From: Thermoplasmata archaeon
GTDB taxonomy: Archaea > Thermoplasmatota > Thermoplasmata > Thermoplasmatales > Thermoplasmataceae
Assembly (NCBI GenBank): GCA_021797385.1
Contig: JAJZZW010000042.1
Span: forward strand, 1 to 13,207
Length of the DNA stretch: 13,207 nt
Reading direction: 5' to 3'
Positions 1 to 6,830 of this stretch are shown here, piece after piece. Each line of letters starts with the position of its first letter. Position 1 is the stretch's first letter. Under the pieces are notes generated by a model, which worked only from the letters and a program-made list of their open reading frames with translations, did not search any database and was not told the origin of the DNA. A program made the position numbers and the translations under genes.

Positions 1-2
1 GT

Positions 3-119
3 ATATGTAATATGTATAATATCTTTTGCAATCAGGTTAAAATGCCATGGAATAAGGGGTTATATAAAGATAAAAGTGGAGAATATTGGGTTCCTATTAC
101 ACAAAAAAGGCTGAGTTAA
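3..119 (+). CDS. Small open frame entering from left edge, unknown
   Basis: A frame is open from the left edge to a TAA at 117-119. It has internal ATG codons at 12 and 42; from the second ATG it encodes 25 residues beginning MPWNKGLYKDKSGEYW. It may be the tail of a gene that starts outside the window, a small protein, or a chance open frame. The PWNKGL stretch is reminiscent of the NUMOD3 motif found in HNH/homing endonucleases, but the match is far too short to assign a function. Codon use is not informative at this length. There is a weak AGGT four bases before the ATG at 42. Confidence 0.2.
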   Translation: MCNMYNIFCNQVKMPWNKGLYKDKSGEYWVPITQKRLS

Positions 120-143
120 GGTTTAAAATGATCATCAAATTTC

Positions 144-176
144 TATGCCATGGGCTTTAATAAAATATGTGGCATA
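144..176. repeat. Inverted repeat TATGCCA-N19-TGGCATA upstream of hutU
   Basis: Perfect 7-base arms at 144-150 and 170-176 flank an A/T-rich stretch that resembles a TATA element. The left arm is part of ATGCCATGG (145-153), which also occurs at 42-50. It could be an operator for hutU; it could also be chance in AT-rich DNA. Confidence 0.3.
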
Positions 177-181
177 AAATA

Positions 182-194
182 AAATTTAAGTATT
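182..194 (+). promoter_or_regulatory. TATA box for hutU
   Basis: The stretch TTTAAGTATT is centred about 26 bases upstream of the hutU ATG. No Shine-Dalgarno sequence precedes the ATG. Together these suggest transcription starting at or next to the start codon (leaderless mRNA). A second TATA-like stretch, TTTAATAAAATAT, lies at 156-168 between the two arms of an inverted repeat. Confidence 0.5.
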
Positions 195-213
195 ACAATG
201 TTTTAATATTAAT

Positions 214-1872
214 ATGGTAAAAAGAGAAATACATGCACCGCATGGAAATAAACTTAACACAAAAGGATGGTCTCAGGAAGGAGCACTTCGTTTGATTATG
301 AACAATCTTGACCCGATGGTTGCCAAGGATCCTGATAACTTAATAGTTTACGGTGGAAAGGGAAAAGCAGCAAGAAACTGGGAGGCCTATGAAAAGATTA
401 TAGAATCACTCAAATCACTGGAAAACGATGAAACCTTACTGGTGCAGTCAGGAAAACCCGTAGGAATTTTTAGGACAACCAAGGATTCTCCTAGGGTTCT
501 AATAGTAAATGCACAGATAGTCCCGCACTGGGCAACGGATGATGTATTCTGGGACCTTGAGGCAAGAGGCCTCACAATGTTCGGTCAGATGACAGCAGGT
601 TCATGGGTTTACATAGGTACACAGGGAGTTCTTCAGGGAACATATGAAACTCTATATGCGCTTGCCAAAAAAGTATACCATACCGATAATTTAAAAGGCA
701 AATGGTTCCTATCTGCTGGTCTGGGAGAGATGGGCGGTGCACAGCCATTAGCGGCAAAAATGAACGGTGCTACAAGCATAATAGTTGAGGTGGATAAAGA
801 AAAAATAAACAGAAGATTGAGGGATAAATATCTCGATAAATACGCCGAAGATCTTGACGAAGCCCTGAAAATGAAAGATGAGGCTTTGAAATCGGGAGAA
901 CCGGTATCAATAGCCGTTCTGGGAAATGCTGCAACCGTATACCAGGAATTACAGGATAGGAAAATTGTTCCAGACATAGTTTCGGACCAGACGGCGGCAC
1001 ATGATCTAAATCTTGGATATGTGCCGGAGGGTTATAACATCGAAAACTTCCAGAAATTCCGTGAAGAACATCCGGAAGAATTCAAAAAAAAGGTCTATGA
1101 AACCATAGTAAAGCAGGTGAAATGCATGCTTTATTTCCAATCAAAGGGGTCATCTGTATTTGATTATGGAAATGATATAAGAACTAGGGCAAAGGAAGGA
1201 GGGCTTGAAAACGCCTTTGACATACTTGGATACGTCCCTGCCTATATCAGAGATTTATTCGCCGTAGGATCTGGACCATTCCGGTGGCTTGCACTTTCAG
1301 GAAATCCCGAGGATATAAGAAAAATAGATGACGCGATAATAAAAAATATTGATGACAAGCATCTCACGGACTGGATAAAACTGGCAAAGGAATACGTGCA
1401 TTTCCAGGGATTGCCGGCGAGAATATGCTATGCCTCATACGGAGAGAGAGAAAAAATAGGATTGATGATAAATGATATGGTGAGAAGTGGAGAGCTTGAA
1501 GCACCTGTAGCAATAGGAAGGGACCACCATGATACAGGTTCTGTTGCGTCACCATACAGGGAAACAGAGGCAATGAAGGATGGCAGCGATGCTATAGCGG
1601 ACTGGCCTATATTGAATGCACTTTTGAATGCAATATCCGGTGCCTCCTGGGTATCGGTGCATCATGGTGGTGGAACAGGAATAGGAAATGCCATACATTC
1701 TGGTTTTGTCATAATAGCTGATGGAACAGATGATGCTGCAGAAAGGATAAAGCGTGTGCTGAACGCCGATCCGGGAATCGGGGTAATAAGGCATGCCGAT
1801 GCAGGATATGAGTCATCCAGAGAAATAATAAGGAAAGGCCCGAAATTCAAGAGCCTTTACTTCAGCAAATAA
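214..1872 (+). CDS. hutU: Urocanate hydratase (urocanase)
   Basis: Catalyses the second step of histidine breakdown in the cytoplasm: urocanate plus water gives 4-imidazolone-5-propionate, using tightly bound NAD+. The 552-residue length is normal for the family. Visible family motifs are the glycine-rich [12 protein letters not shown] (169-180, NAD+ region), the urocanase signature [11 protein letters not shown] (397-407) with Cys405 matching the reactive cysteine known from Pseudomonas urocanase, [12 protein letters not shown] (436-447), then [10 protein letters not shown] and HHGGGTGIG (483-491). Two substitutions stand out against the bacterial consensus: Tyr406 where Trp is usual after the signature Cys, and His439 where Leu is usual in RDHLDSGS. 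The ATG is chosen because a TATA box sits 26 bases upstream and the conserved N-terminus begins here. It is separated by the MFS/glpA/lysX/hisC block from its pathway partners ftcD and hutH, which lie on the opposite strand, and it is convergent with the MFS gene with only five bases between the stop codons. Confidence 0.97.
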   Translation: MVKREIHAPHGNKLNTKGWSQEGALRLIMNNLDPMVAKDPDNLIVYGGKGKAARNWEAYEKIIESLKSLENDETLLVQSGKPVGIFRTTKDSPRVLIVNAQIVPHWATDDVFWDLEARGLTMFGQMTAGSWVYIGTQGVLQGTYETLYALAKKVYHTDNLKGKWFLSAGLGEMGGAQPLAAKMNGATSIIVEVDKEKINRRLRDKYLDKYAEDLDEALKMKDEALKSGEPVSIAVLGNAATVYQELQDRKIVPDIVSDQTAAHDLNLGYVPEGYNIENFQKFREEHPEEFKKKVYETIVKQVKCMLYFQSKGSSVFDYGNDIRTRAKEGGLENAFDILGYVPAYIRDLFAVGSGPFRWLALSGNPEDIRKIDDAIIKNIDDKHLTDWIKLAKEYVHFQGLPARICYASYGEREKIGLMINDMVRSGELEAPVAIGRDHHDTGSVASPYRETEAMKDGSDAIADWPILNALLNAISGASWVSVHHGGGTGIGNAIHSGFVIIADGTDDAAERIKRVLNADPGIGVIRHADAGYESSREIIRKGPKFKSLYFSK

Positions 1873-1879
1873 TTTTTTT
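1873..1879 (+). terminator. T-tract terminator after hutU
   Basis: Seven consecutive T residues start directly after the hutU TAA, followed by further T-rich sequence (TTTT at 1881 and a run of seven T's near 1892-1898). Oligo-T tracts without a hairpin are typical archaeal terminators. The tract overlaps the 3' end of the converging MFS gene. Confidence 0.45.
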
Positions 1880-3062
1880 ATTTTAAAACTATTTTTTTGG
1901 TTTCCGGAAGTAGAAGAGTAAGTAGTATAGCAACAATCATTATTGCGGCCAGGAAGTAATATGCATCGAAATAATTTTTTCCATGTATAAGCAATGACAT
2001 CGCTATTACTCCTATTACTGCACCTATTTTGCCCATCATTGACGAAAAACCATAGGAAGTTCCCCTGAATTCCGTTACCGTAACCTCAGCAGGTATGATC
2101 CCAACAGTTGCACCGTCAAATGAATTGAATAATTCCAGGAATGATACTATTACAATGATTCCTGCAAGATAGTAAAAATGCGGCAGAACAAGGAAGAGTG
2201 CACCCATAAAGAGAAAACCTGTTATCTGTATCCCTTTTCTTCCGTATTTATCCACCTTCATCATTACGAATATTCCTGATATTATTCCGATTACTAGGAA
2301 GAATGTGGTAACTATCGCATTGTCTACATTGGTAACAAAATGGCCCAGGCTCAGTATTGTTGGAAGGGTCAGAGAAAGACCGTAAGCAACTATATCGTAA
2401 AGAAACCATATGAGTGCAGCTATTAAGATGTTTTTATAATATTTTTTTGAGAACATTTCGAAGAATTTTGTCTTCTCCTTTTTCTCTTCCCACATCTTTG
2501 ATTCGGGAAGGGAAAATCTCATGAATTCTACTATTATTGCTGGGATAATGGCCACACCCAGCATTAACCTCCAGCCAAGATTTCCAAATGGGAACATGAA
2601 AATAGCCACAATGGCGCTGCTGATTGAGCCTATGCTGAAAAACACAGTGGCCATGGCAAGATAGAATCCTCTTTTTTCATCAGGTGTAACCTCTGCTATA
2701 TATGAATTAGCAACAGGATATTCTGCCCCTAAAACTATGCCGAGGAGAACCCTTGAAATAAATAACATGATAAAATTCACGGAGAATACCGAAATAAGAT
2801 CGAATATTATGAAAAATATCAGCGTGGAAAGATATATTCTTCTCCTGCCGAAGAGATCACTTATATAACCAACCATTATGGTTCCTATTATGGCACCAAT
2901 GATTACTGATGCTATTAACAGCCCATATTGAAGTGAACTCAGTGGTATATAATTCTTGATGAGAAGTACAGCAAAGGCAATAACAGTAAGCTGATAACCA
3001 TCAAGAAGCATTCCGAATGAAGAAAGGATGGTTATTTTATTAACGGAATTTTTCATTTTCAC
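1878..3062 (-). CDS. MFS transporter, sugar/phosphate/organic-acid porter type
   Basis: A secondary transporter of the major facilitator superfamily, probably proton-coupled, with about 12 hydrophobic segments across 394 residues. Family marks are Asp21 in the first membrane segment (LDGYQL), the loop 2-3 motif GYISDLFGRRR (65-75), RVLLGIVLGAEYP (104-116), LPESKMW (185-191) before the central cytoplasmic loop, a second loop motif VDKYGRKG (270-277), IPAEVTVTEFRGTSYG (323-338) and a terminal PETK (386-389). These are shared by sugar porters, phosphate:proton symporters and aromatic/organic-acid porters, so the substrate cannot be read off. The start is GTG at 3062 with an in-frame ATG two codons later (3056); a TATA-like element about 25 bases before the GTG slightly favours the GTG. 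It is divergent from the glpA-like gene, so glycerol, glycerol phosphate or a related compound is a reasonable but unproven substrate. A hut substrate is the alternative. Confidence 0.88.
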   Translation of the reverse strand: MKMKNSVNKITILSSFGMLLDGYQLTVIAFAVLLIKNYIPLSSLQYGLLIASVIIGAIIGTIMVGYISDLFGRRRIYLSTLIFFIIFDLISVFSVNFIMLFISRVLLGIVLGAEYPVANSYIAEVTPDEKRGFYLAMATVFFSIGSISSAIVAIFMFPFGNLGWRLMLGVAIIPAIIVEFMRFSLPESKMWEEKKEKTKFFEMFSKKYYKNILIAALIWFLYDIVAYGLSLTLPTILSLGHFVTNVDNAIVTTFFLVIGIISGIFVMMKVDKYGRKGIQITGFLFMGALFLVLPHFYYLAGIIVIVSFLELFNSFDGATVGIIPAEVTVTEFRGTSYGFSSMMGKIGAVIGVIAMSLLIHGKNYFDAYYFLAAIMIVAILLTLLLPETKKIVLK

Positions 3063-3082
3063 AGGCTGGTAAATGGAGTTGA

Positions 3083-3092
3083 CATATTAATG
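3083..3092 (-). promoter_or_regulatory. TATA-like box for MFS gene
   Basis: Read on the minus strand this is CATTAATATG, centred roughly 25 bases before the GTG at 3062 and about 31 before the ATG at 3056. No Shine-Dalgarno site is visible. It shares the 140-base divergent region with the glpA promoter. Confidence 0.35.
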
Positions 3093-3171
3093 TATCTATA
3101 TACCAATATATATAACTTCAATAAATGTGCTTTCAAAAAATATCCATGGACAGTACTTGAATTACTACATA

Positions 3172-3184
3172 AAAATATATATAA
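3172..3184 (+). promoter_or_regulatory. TATA box for glpA-like gene
   Basis: AAAATATATATAA is centred about 25 bases upstream of the ATG at 3203, with no Shine-Dalgarno sequence, as expected for a leaderless transcript. Confidence 0.5.
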
Positions 3185-3202
3185 CAGTAAAATAAACTTA
3201 CA

Positions 3203-4459
3203 ATGGAAAAAATAGGCATTATAGGAGCAGGCATAACCGGCTTATTCTCTGCTTTAAATCTTGCACTGGATGGCTACAATGTAACCCTGTTTGACAGGGA
3301 TTATATTATATCCGGAACTTCGGGAAAATTTCATGGCATGCTTCACAGCGGTTCGAGGTATTCAGTAAATGACGGTCAGTCGGCAAGGGAATGCATCCAG
3401 GAAAATAAATTGCTATCTGGTACTGCATCAAACTTTATAAAAAATACCGGTGGATATTACCTTGCACTGGATGATGAGGAAGCTGAATACGGAGATAAAT
3501 TATTAACAAAAAATAAGGAAAACGGAATACCAACCGATGAATTGACCGTTAAAGAAATGCTGGATGTGGAGCCAGGGATAAGCAAAAAGCTTGTCAGGGC
3601 ACTGCATGTTCCTGATAAGGTGATTTATGCGCATCCATTTGCTGCTGCAGTTACCGTTGAGGCAAAGATGCTGGGAGCCAAACTCAAATTCAAGACGGAA
3701 ATAACAGGCGGTGATAAAAACGGTAATTCCATTGAATCTATTAAATATACCAGCAGAAATAAAACATTCAACGAAAAATTTGATTACATACTAAATACAA
3801 CAGGGCCATGGTCAGGTCATCTTTTAGAATCGTTCGGAATCAAGAATTTTGAGGTAATGCCAACGCTGGGCTACATGGCATCCTTTGATCGTTTGTTCTC
3901 TAACTCCATCCTTAACAGGATGAGAGAACCCTCAGATGGTGATATACTTCTTCCCTATGGTGGAATGTCAGTGGCAGGCACCGTTGCCATAATTTCAGAT
4001 GATGTTGAGAACAATGACATTGACCCGGAGGATCTGGATACAATGCTTTCTGAAGTTGCCCAGATGGTTCCATCCCTCACTGCCCATAGATATAAAAAGC
4101 TATACAGCTCCATGAGGCCACTGGTCAGGGAAGAAAACTCAAGGTCCAGCAGGGATTTTAAGATATACAGGAATATGGACAATGTTTTCAGCATAATAGG
4201 AGGCAAGTTTACAACGTCCAGGCTGATGGGCCAGGCCATTTCACAGAAAATAGGAGAAATTACTGGTTCAAAATCTATGGATACATCGAAGATTGTGCTG
4301 AACGATACATTTGACAGGTTCATGGACAAATACAGAAACCAGGTAAATATGGGATTCATGAATTACATAAGTTCATACGGAAATAGCATGGACTACGGCT
4401 ATCTTAGCCAGATTGAAAGCGCCTTTATTTTCAACGAGGCCATCAGGGTAGGTGAATGA
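3203..4459 (+). CDS. glpA: FAD-dependent glycerol-3-phosphate dehydrogenase, GlpA type, short form
   Basis: Predicted to oxidise sn-glycerol 3-phosphate to dihydroxyacetone phosphate and pass electrons to the membrane. The N-terminus has the FAD-binding GxGxxG motif (GAGITG, 8-13), then a GlpA-like block GTSGKFHGMLHSGSRY (38-53) and SARECIQEN (60-68). Late motifs are MRPLV (304-308) and the second FAD contact GGKFTTSRLM (333-342). At 418 residues it lacks the roughly 120-residue C-terminal iron-sulfur (BFD-like) part of bacterial GlpA, and no cysteine pair is present near its end. In archaea the lipid backbone is glycerol-1-phosphate, so oxidation of the 3-phosphate is catabolic. Its last codons overlap the CoxG-like gene, which suggests a complex; a CoxG-like protein has been reported to anchor the short GlpA-type enzyme of Sulfolobus acidocaldarius. 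No glycerol kinase is in the window. An L-2-hydroxyacid oxidase of the same fold is the main alternative. Confidence 0.85.
   Translation: MEKIGIIGAGITGLFSALNLALDGYNVTLFDRDYIISGTSGKFHGMLHSGSRYSVNDGQSARECIQENKLLSGTASNFIKNTGGYYLALDDEEAEYGDKLLTKNKENGIPTDELTVKEMLDVEPGISKKLVRALHVPDKVIYAHPFAAAVTVEAKMLGAKLKFKTEITGGDKNGNSIESIKYTSRNKTFNEKFDYILNTTGPWSGHLLESFGIKNFEVMPTLGYMASFDRLFSNSILNRMREPSDGDILLPYGGMSVAGTVAIISDDVENNDIDPEDLDTMLSEVAQMVPSLTAHRYKKLYSSMRPLVREENSRSSRDFKIYRNMDNVFSIIGGKFTTSRLMGQAISQKIGEITGSKSMDTSKIVLNDTFDRFMDKYRNQVNMGFMNYISSYGNSMDYGYLSQIESAFIFNEAIRVGE
4450..4455 (+). promoter_or_regulatory. Shine-Dalgarno AGGTGA inside end of glpA
   Basis: AGGTGA matches part of the archaeal consensus GGAGGTGAT. 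It lies five bases before a TTG codon at 4461 but overlaps the GTG at 4452, so it supports TTG 4461 as a possible true start of the CoxG-like gene and indicates coupled translation. Confidence 0.45.
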
Positions 4460-4907
4460 ATTGGAATACAGCGGGGAAATACCTGTTAAAAGCAGCATGG
4501 ATAATGTGAAGCAATTTCTTTCAAAAATAGAAAATATTACACCGTGCCTGCCCGGGATATATGACTTTGAGATAGAAGGAAATGAAATAAAATGCAAGCT
4601 TAAACTTGACATATCGGCTGCAGGTATTTCTGCAATGAATACTGTCACAGGGAAGATGACCTTCACATATCTGCCTGGGGATGAAGATCTGAACATCCAG
4701 GGAAGTGGAAGAATTGCAGGGTCCAAAGTAAAATTTTCAATAGAGATTGCCTATGCAGTCGATAATGGAAACACTGTTCTTCACTGGAAGAGCTCCTTTG
4801 ACTTTGGCCTCATAGTAAAAATTATGGGAAAAAACGGGGTGGATGAAATATCAAAACAGAACATTGAGAGGACAGTAAACTGCATATCTGATAAGCTGAA
4901 CAAATAA
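4452..4907 (+). CDS. CoxG-like SRPBCC-fold protein, probable membrane anchor of the GlpA enzyme
   Basis: A 151-residue protein of the CoxG family (SRPBCC/START-like fold, named after the carbon monoxide dehydrogenase accessory subunit). Visible marks are the conserved CLPGI (33-37), a middle GKMTFTYLPGDEDLNIQGSG strand region, and the IAGSKVKFSIEIAY strand followed by a C-terminal helix. It has no transmembrane segment; the hydrophobic stretch FDFGLIVKIMG and the C-terminal helix could bind the membrane surface. The first possible start is GTG at 4452, overlapping the glpA stop by eight bases; TTG at 4461 just after that stop has the better-spaced Shine-Dalgarno site. No carbon monoxide dehydrogenase or other molybdenum hydroxylase is nearby, so the classical Cox role is unlikely. 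The tight coupling to glpA and the precedent in Sulfolobus favour a role in holding the dehydrogenase at the membrane. That role is inference. Confidence 0.8.
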   Translation: MNELEYSGEIPVKSSMDNVKQFLSKIENITPCLPGIYDFEIEGNEIKCKLKLDISAAGISAMNTVTGKMTFTYLPGDEDLNIQGSGRIAGSKVKFSIEIAYAVDNGNTVLHWKSSFDFGLIVKIMGKNGVDEISKQNIERTVNCISDKLNK

Positions 4908-4923
4908 TAGTATTTTATAACAG

Positions 4924-4960
4924 ATAATATTAATTTTAATATTTATTAAATTAATATTAT
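4924..4960. repeat. Perfect 13-base inverted repeat between coxG-like and lysX-like genes
   Basis: Arms ATAATATTAATTT (4924-4936) and AAATTAATATTAT (4948-4960) are exact reverse complements separated by 11 bases. A related palindrome ATAATATTAT follows at 4972-4981. It could form a hairpin at the end of the glpA-coxG transcript or bind a dimeric regulator of the downstream ligase gene. The surrounding DNA is almost pure A/T, which raises the chance expectation. Confidence 0.4.
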
Positions 4961-4991
4961 ATGAATTTTGGATAATATTATATTTTATACG

Positions 4992-5006
4992 ATAAATATT
5001 TAATAA
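4992..5006 (+). promoter_or_regulatory. TATA box for lysX-like gene
   Basis: The A/T stretch ATAAATATTTAATAA is centred about 27 bases upstream of the ATG at 5027. No Shine-Dalgarno sequence is present, suggesting its own leaderless transcript. Confidence 0.45.
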
Positions 5007-5026
5007 TCCAAAAAAATTAATGGCTT

Positions 5027-5851
5027 ATGCTCAATTTCATTTACGATTCCATAGCCTGGGAGGAAAAGCAGATAATTAAGGAACTACAGGGCGATGGAAT
5101 AAAACTAAACCTTATAAATGCAAAAGATCATCCACTGAACCTAACAGAAGATATTGATATTAATGGCCCGGCCGTTATAAGATGCATGAGTGCAAAAAGG
5201 TCACTGTATTACTCATATATCCTGGAGTCTCATGGGATAGAAACGGTAAATTCATTCAATACGTTCAATATTGCCGGAAACAAGGCATTTACAACATCAT
5301 TTCTTTACAGGAATGGAATCAATACGCCTGAGACTGTAATGTCATTTTCCCATGACAGTGCCATGGATGCGGCAGGTGATATGGGATACCCTGTGGTATT
5401 CAAGCCGGCTACAGGAAGCTGGGGCAGGATGATTTCCCTCATAAGGGATGCAAACATGGCTGAAACAGTATTTTCCATGAACGATATGGTTGCGGAGAAT
5501 TCATATTATATCCAGCGCTTTGTCAAAAGGCCCCCAAGGGACATAAGGGTGATAATGGTAGGAGGCAGGATTTCAGCGTCCATATACAGGTACTCTGGAG
5601 AGGGCTGGAAAACCAACCTTTACCTGGGCGGCAGGGTTGAAAAAGCAGTTCTCGGAAGGGAGGAAACGGAAATTATCATGAAAGTTTCTGACCTTTTCGG
5701 ACCGGGAATAATAGGAATAGATGCCATGGAGTCAGAAGCGGGGATTACTGTCCATGAGGTAAATTCAAGGGTTGAATTCAGGGGTGCATCAAGAGTGTAC
5801 GGTAATTCCATAATAAGAGATATTGCCGAATACCTGAAAACACTGGATTAA
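5027..5851 (+). CDS. ATP-grasp amino-acid ligase of the LysX/RimK family
   Basis: Forms a peptide-like bond between a carboxylate and an amine at the cost of ATP. The 274-residue length fits LysX, the ligase that joins alpha-aminoadipate (or glutamate) to the carrier protein LysW. Motifs are YPVVFKPATGSWGRM (121-135, ATP-binding lysine and glycine loop), YIQRFVKRPPRDIRV (161-175), GIDAMES (230-236, with metal-ligand Asp232) and HEVNSRVEFRG (243-253, with Glu244 and Asn246). Family LysX proteins usually read NHTMEF or similar in the last motif; here it is NSRVEF, in the part that helps choose the substrate. No LysW-like carrier or other lysine/arginine genes are in the window. Other relatives (RimK, coenzyme F420 or methanopterin glutamate ligases) remain possible. 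The following gene is a HisC-like aminotransferase 29 bases away with its own promoter. Confidence 0.82.
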   Translation: MLNFIYDSIAWEEKQIIKELQGDGIKLNLINAKDHPLNLTEDIDINGPAVIRCMSAKRSLYYSYILESHGIETVNSFNTFNIAGNKAFTTSFLYRNGINTPETVMSFSHDSAMDAAGDMGYPVVFKPATGSWGRMISLIRDANMAETVFSMNDMVAENSYYIQRFVKRPPRDIRVIMVGGRISASIYRYSGEGWKTNLYLGGRVEKAVLGREETEIIMKVSDLFGPGIIGIDAMESEAGITVHEVNSRVEFRGASRVYGNSIIRDIAEYLKTLD

Positions 5852-5852
5852 G

Positions 5853-5863
5853 TTTAATAATTA
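5853..5863 (+). promoter_or_regulatory. TATA box for hisC-like gene
   Basis: TTTAATAATTA begins two bases after the ligase stop codon and is centred about 24 bases before the ATG at 5881. No Shine-Dalgarno site is present. The 29-base gap is just long enough to hold a full leaderless promoter. Confidence 0.45.
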
Positions 5864-5880
5864 TCTTAAAATATCAGTTT

Positions 5881-6828
5881 ATGAAAGAAATATACCTGGA
5901 TAAAAATGAGAATCCATTTAACATACCGGACGCCATAAAAGAGAAATTCATAGATTATGTGAAAAATGCAGATTTCAACAGGTATCCGGAAAAGGGCCTG
6001 CCATCACTCATTGAGGGCCTAGGAAGGTTCACCGGTCTCGGGACAGAAAGAATAATAGCAGCAAATGGCAGTGACGAGCTTCTTGACATGCTTATAAAAA
6101 GAGCAGCCGGTGATATTGTAATAAGCCCTCCCACGTTTGAAATGTATTCATTCTATGCAAACAATTACGGGCACAGTGCAATTGATGTCCCCTTGAATGA
6201 TGATTTTTCATTGAACGCCCCTGAAATTATAAAGCACAGGGATGCAAAGCTGGTTATTATTTGCTCCCCGAACAATCCAACTGGAAACCTTATAGGCAGG
6301 GATAGTATTAAAACTGTCCTGGAGTCCGGTGTAACAACAGTTCTGGACAATGCCTATTATGAATTTTCTGGAGAGGATTACACAGACCTGATAAGGAAAT
6401 ATGACAATCTCATAATTCTGAGAACGTTTTCAAAGGCCTTCAGCCTGGCTGGAATGCGTGTGGGCTATGGAATGGCAAACAGTGACCTCATGGCAGGGTT
6501 GAAAAAATTGCAGGCACCTTTTTATATGAATATACTGTCTGCAAAGCTTGCAGAGATTATGATGGAAAACTATCACCTTATAGAGGAAAAGGTAAATTAT
6601 ATAGTTAGCGAAAGGAAGAGGGTGTATGGTGAATTGGATGGAATAGCCTACAATAGTGATACAAACTTCCTTATGCTGAAAAAAGACCTTTATGATTACC
6701 TTGCAGGCAAAGGAATACATATAAGGAAGCTTCCACTTGTAAAGGACAGGTCCAGAATTACGATTGGAACTGCTGAGGAAAACAATATTCTGATATCCGC
6801 AATAAGGGAATATGTAAAAAATAAATAA
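5881..6828 (+). CDS. hisC: PLP-dependent aminotransferase, HisC-like (class I/II)
   Basis: Transfers an amino group using pyridoxal phosphate. Best match by motif is histidinol-phosphate aminotransferase (step in histidine biosynthesis), though archaeal HisC-like enzymes often also handle aromatic amino acids. Motifs are LDKNENPF (6-13), FNRYP (32-36), NGSDELLDM (62-70), CSPNNPTGN (128-136), Asp156 and Tyr159 in LDNAYYEF, the cofactor lysine Lys185 in RTFSKAFSLAGMRVGYG (181-197), and RITIGTAEEN (292-301), whose Arg292 should hold the substrate carboxylate. The protein is 315 residues, a little shorter than the usual 340-360. No other his biosynthetic gene is near; it sits beside a LysX-like ligase and converges on ftcD with two bases between the stops. 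A HisC acting in histidine synthesis amid histidine-degrading genes would be odd, so an aromatic or other substrate is possible. Confidence 0.83.
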   Translation: MKEIYLDKNENPFNIPDAIKEKFIDYVKNADFNRYPEKGLPSLIEGLGRFTGLGTERIIAANGSDELLDMLIKRAAGDIVISPPTFEMYSFYANNYGHSAIDVPLNDDFSLNAPEIIKHRDAKLVIICSPNNPTGNLIGRDSIKTVLESGVTTVLDNAYYEFSGEDYTDLIRKYDNLIILRTFSKAFSLAGMRVGYGMANSDLMAGLKKLQAPFYMNILSAKLAEIMMENYHLIEEKVNYIVSERKRVYGELDGIAYNSDTNFLMLKKDLYDYLAGKGIHIRKLPLVKDRSRITIGTAEENNILISAIREYVKNK

Positions 6829-6830
6829 AT

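Noticed and set aside
633..977. Antisense open frame of 114 codons inside hutU
   Set aside because: It lies wholly within the confidently coding hutU, has no recognisable domain, and is explained by the codon composition of the sense gene. The same holds for the other antisense frames at 387-575, 572-757, 770-1000, 1364-1573, 1549-1794 and 1662-1850.
3955..4359. Antisense frame of 134 codons within the glpA-like gene
   Set aside because: No family resemblance; it mirrors a gene with clear FAD-binding motifs.
4373..4726. Antisense frame of 117 codons across the glpA/coxG junction
   Set aside because: It crosses two supported genes, has no motif, and there is no promoter evidence specific to it.
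4452..4907. Carbon monoxide dehydrogenase accessory role for the CoxG-like gene
   Set aside because: No CoxL, CoxM, CoxS or molybdenum cofactor gene is present; the only linked enzyme is the GlpA-like dehydrogenase.
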